NCBI RefSeq assembly: GCF_004364935.1
Contig: NZ_SOBT01000009.1
Span: 1,026,398 to 1,090,397 of the forward strand
Reading direction: 5' to 3'
Length of the DNA stretch: 64,000 nt
DNA from: Panacagrimonas perspica
Lineage (GTDB): Bacteria > Pseudomonadota > Gammaproteobacteria > Nevskiales > Nevskiaceae
The position numbers and the translations under genes were made by a program. Shown in pieces: positions 62,058 through 64,000 of the stretch; the first letter of the stretch is position 1, and each line of letters opens with the position of its first letter. The notes beneath the pieces are model-generated. The model had not been told where the DNA came from, ran no database searches, and saw only the letters and a program-made list of their open reading frames with translations.

Positions 62058-63184
62058 TGAGTTCGGTTGAGATTGTGAAAGTCGACACGGCGGCGCTGAA
62101 GGATCGTTTCATCGGCCTGCCGGCGAAGCTGTATGCGAGCGATCCGAATTTCGTGGCACCGCTGCTGATGGAACGGCAGGAGGCGCTGTCGCCGAAGAAG
62201 AATCCGTACTTCGCGCACGCCGAGACGCAGTTCTTCCTGGCGCGTCGCGACGGTCGCGATGTCGGGCGCATCAGCGCGCAGATCGACAAGCTCGTGCTGG
62301 ATCCGACGATCGGCCACTTCGGCATGATCGTGGCGGAAGACGACCCCGCGATCTTCGATGCGCTGTTCGCCGCGGCCGAAGCCTGGCTGCGCGAGCGCGG
62401 ACGCACCATCGTGCGCGGTCCGTTCAATCTTTCCATCAACGAAGAGACCGGCCTGCTGATCGACGGCTTCGACACGCCGCCGATGATGTTCATGTCGCAC
62501 GATCCGCGCTACATGGCGGCGCGCATCGAAGCCAAGGGCTACACCAAGGCGAAGGACGTCTTCGCGTATCTCTACGACATGCGGCACGACCTGCCGCCGG
62601 CGGCGCGCAAGTTTATCGACCGGCGCAAGCCGGCGGCGATGACGGCGCGCAATCTCGACATGACGCGCTACGACGCCGAGTTCGACACCATCACCGACAT
62701 CTTCAACGACGCCTGGAGCCAGAACTGGGGCTTCGTGCCGTTCACGCCCGCCGAGATCCGGCACATGGCCAAGAGCCTCAAACCGCTGATCGATCCGACC
62801 TGGGTCGCGATCGTCGAGATGCACGGCGAACCGGTGGGCTTCGGCATCACCTTGCCCAATCTCAACGAGGTCATCGCGGACATGGGCGGCAAGCTGCTGC
62901 CGTTCAACTGGCTGAAGCTGCTGCTGCGGCTCAAGAAGGGACCGCGCAGCGCGCGCGTGCCGCTGATGGGCATCCGGCGCAGCAGCAGTGCCGGTCTGCT
63001 CGGCGGCGTGATCCCGTTCCTGATCATCGAGAAGATGCGCCAGGGCGTGTTGCGCAAGGGCCGCGTCGAGCGCGTCGAGCTGTCGTGGATCCTGGAGGAC
63101 AACCTGCCGATGCGGCGCATGATCGAGTCGCTCGATTCGATTCCGTACAAGACCTACCGCGTGTACGAGAAGACCCTCGCGTGA
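62057..63184 (+). CDS. GNAT-fold acyltransferase-like protein
   Basis: 375 residues from ATG 62057, overlapping the previous stop (TGATG). Features of large GNAT-type proteins are YASDPNFVAPLLMERQEALSPKKNPYF, FFLARRDGRDVGRISAQID, RTIVRGPFNLSINEETGLLIDGF and, near the end, ELSWILEDNLPMRRMIESL. Proteins of this type may acylate amines in lipids or act as unknown transferases. Coupled to the CDP-alcohol phosphatidyltransferase before and the NTP-transferase after. Confidence 0.72.
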   Translation: MSSVEIVKVDTAALKDRFIGLPAKLYASDPNFVAPLLMERQEALSPKKNPYFAHAETQFFLARRDGRDVGRISAQIDKLVLDPTIGHFGMIVAEDDPAIFDALFAAAEAWLRERGRTIVRGPFNLSINEETGLLIDGFDTPPMMFMSHDPRYMAARIEAKGYTKAKDVFAYLYDMRHDLPPAARKFIDRRKPAAMTARNLDMTRYDAEFDTITDIFNDAWSQNWGFVPFTPAEIRHMAKSLKPLIDPTWVAIVEMHGEPVGFGITLPNLNEVIADMGGKLLPFNWLKLLLRLKKGPRSARVPLMGIRRSSSAGLLGGVIPFLIIEKMRQGVLRKGRVERVELSWILEDNLPMRRMIESLDSIPYKTYRVYEKTLA

Positions 63185-63981
63185 GCAAGGTCCGCACGAC
63201 GACGGCGCCGATCACGGCACTGGTGCTCGCCGGCAGCCGTGCCGGTGGCGATCCGCTGGCTGAACACGCCGGCGTCAGCCACAAGGCGCTGATCGACATC
63301 GGCGGCACGACGATGATCGAGCGCGTCGTGGCCGCGCTGTCCGACTCGCCGAGCGTGGACCGCATCGTGATCTGCATCGAGCGGCCGGAAATCCTCGAGC
63401 CGCTTGCCGGTCTGCGCGCGCCGCGCTGCACCAAGCCGGTCGTGACGATGCCGGCGTCGTCGGGCCCCAGCGCGAGTCTTGCGGCCGCGATCGACCAGCA
63501 GGGCACGCCGCTGCTGGTGGTCACCGGCGATCACCCGCTGATGCGGCCGGAGTGGATCGAGACTTTCCTGGCGAATTCGCCGGCGCATGCGGATGTGACG
63601 GTCGCGCTGTCACGCAAGGCAGCGGTCTGCGCCGCGGTGCCGAACACGCAGCGCACCTGGCTGCGCTTCTCCGACGATTCGTTCTCGGGCTGCAACATCT
63701 TCCTGATGCGGCGGCCGGCGGCGCGCGGTGTCGTCGAGCTGTGGCAGCAGATCGAGGCCGAGCGCAAGCGGCCCATCAAGATGATCGTGCGGCTCGGTGT
63801 GACCTATGCGCTGCGCTACAAGGCGGGATTGCTGAGCCTGGCCGATGCGCTGGGGCGCTTGCAGGAGCTGTCGGGCGCGCGCCTCGAATGGGTGGACATC
63901 GCCGACGGTCGCGCCGCGGTGGATGTCGACAAGCCCGATGACTTGCGGCTCGTGCGCGAGCTGATGCAGCAGAGCGTCTGA
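63181..63981 (+). CDS. MobA/IspD-like nucleotidyltransferase
   Basis: 266 residues from GTG 63181, overlapping the previous stop (GTGA). The NTP-transferase start is ITALVLAGSRAGGDPLAEHAGVSHKALIDIGGTTMIERV, with VVTGDHPLMRPEW as the metal-binding Asp region. The lysine of the signature is Lys in SHKALI. It probably activates a phosphorylated polyol with CTP for the neighbouring CDP-alcohol enzymes, a step that their own shortened N-terminal domains seem no longer able to do. Confidence 0.78.
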   Translation: MSKVRTTTAPITALVLAGSRAGGDPLAEHAGVSHKALIDIGGTTMIERVVAALSDSPSVDRIVICIERPEILEPLAGLRAPRCTKPVVTMPASSGPSASLAAAIDQQGTPLLVVTGDHPLMRPEWIETFLANSPAHADVTVALSRKAAVCAAVPNTQRTWLRFSDDSFSGCNIFLMRRPAARGVVELWQQIEAERKRPIKMIVRLGVTYALRYKAGLLSLADALGRLQELSGARLEWVDIADGRAAVDVDKPDDLRLVRELMQQSV

Positions 63982-64000
63982 GTTCACGCCGCCGTGGCCC

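Noticed and set aside
1-64000. CRISPR arrays, tRNA or rRNA genes
   Set aside because: No regularly spaced repeats and no tRNA- or rRNA-like segments were noticed on reading; short tRNAs could be missed by eye.

Overview
The window looks like one contig of a high-GC Gammaproteobacterium, probably of the Xanthomonadales/Nevskiales type. I infer this from a comM remnant next to a TorF porin, paired REP-like palindromes built on GTAGCCCGGACGAAGTCCGG, and strongly GC-ending codons. The family assignments come from reading the proteins; no database search was run.

Left part (1 to about 30.9 kb): accessory DNA with a catabolic island. It holds a DUF1302 fragment, a DUF1329 protein, an MDR oxidoreductase, an acetoacetyl-CoA reductase-like SDR, a beta-keto acid cleavage enzyme (BKACE), two paralogous crotonases, a CaiB-type CoA transferase, a class I CoA transferase (two subunits), an aldehyde dehydrogenase, two LysR regulators, two GST-like proteins, an RND/MMPL pump with a YCF48 protein, and a DUF485/ActP-type symporter. 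Together they suggest uptake, CoA activation and breakdown of an organic acid to acyl-CoA and acetoacetyl-CoA, with DUF1302/DUF1329/RND/YCF48 as an envelope transport set. Copies of one 25-bp motif in three divergent intergenic regions suggest a shared LysR-type regulon.

Inside this island (2.8-6.4 kb) is an unrelated block: a Ser/Thr kinase, a GIY-YIG-like protein and an HNH-like protein on the minus strand, with a divergent caspase/CHAT-like peptidase candidate. This is the best candidate for an undescribed signalling or defence system. A HEPN-motif protein lies further on at 23.9 kb.

25.8-30.9 kb: the remains of a Tn7-like transposon. tnsA, the N-terminal part of tnsB, a tniQ fragment, a zinc-ribbon gene and a TnsE-like gene are visible; tnsC and the tnsB catalytic core are missing. 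The terminus at 30946 abuts codon 'GGA' of a 5'-truncated comM (30947-31615), a known target of Tn7-like elements. No comM 5' part or left terminus is seen in the window, so the left 31 kb may all be cargo, or the locus may be rearranged.

Right part (31-64 kb): resident chromosome. TorF and a second porin and a cytochrome c5 come first. Then follows a long envelope lipid and surface glycan region: desaturase, DAG-kinase-like enzyme, ABC exporter, LpxL-like acyltransferase, epimerase, several glycosyltransferases, a nonulosonate-type set (NeuB-like synthase with cupin, two cytidylyltransferase/HAD fusions), a CDP-glycerol glycerophosphotransferase-like protein, a Tam41-like CDP-DAG synthase candidate, three CDP-alcohol phosphatidyltransferases, an LptF/LptG-like pair, a GNAT-like protein and an NTP-transferase. 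The likely product is an unusual phospholipid or phosphoglycan at the cell surface.
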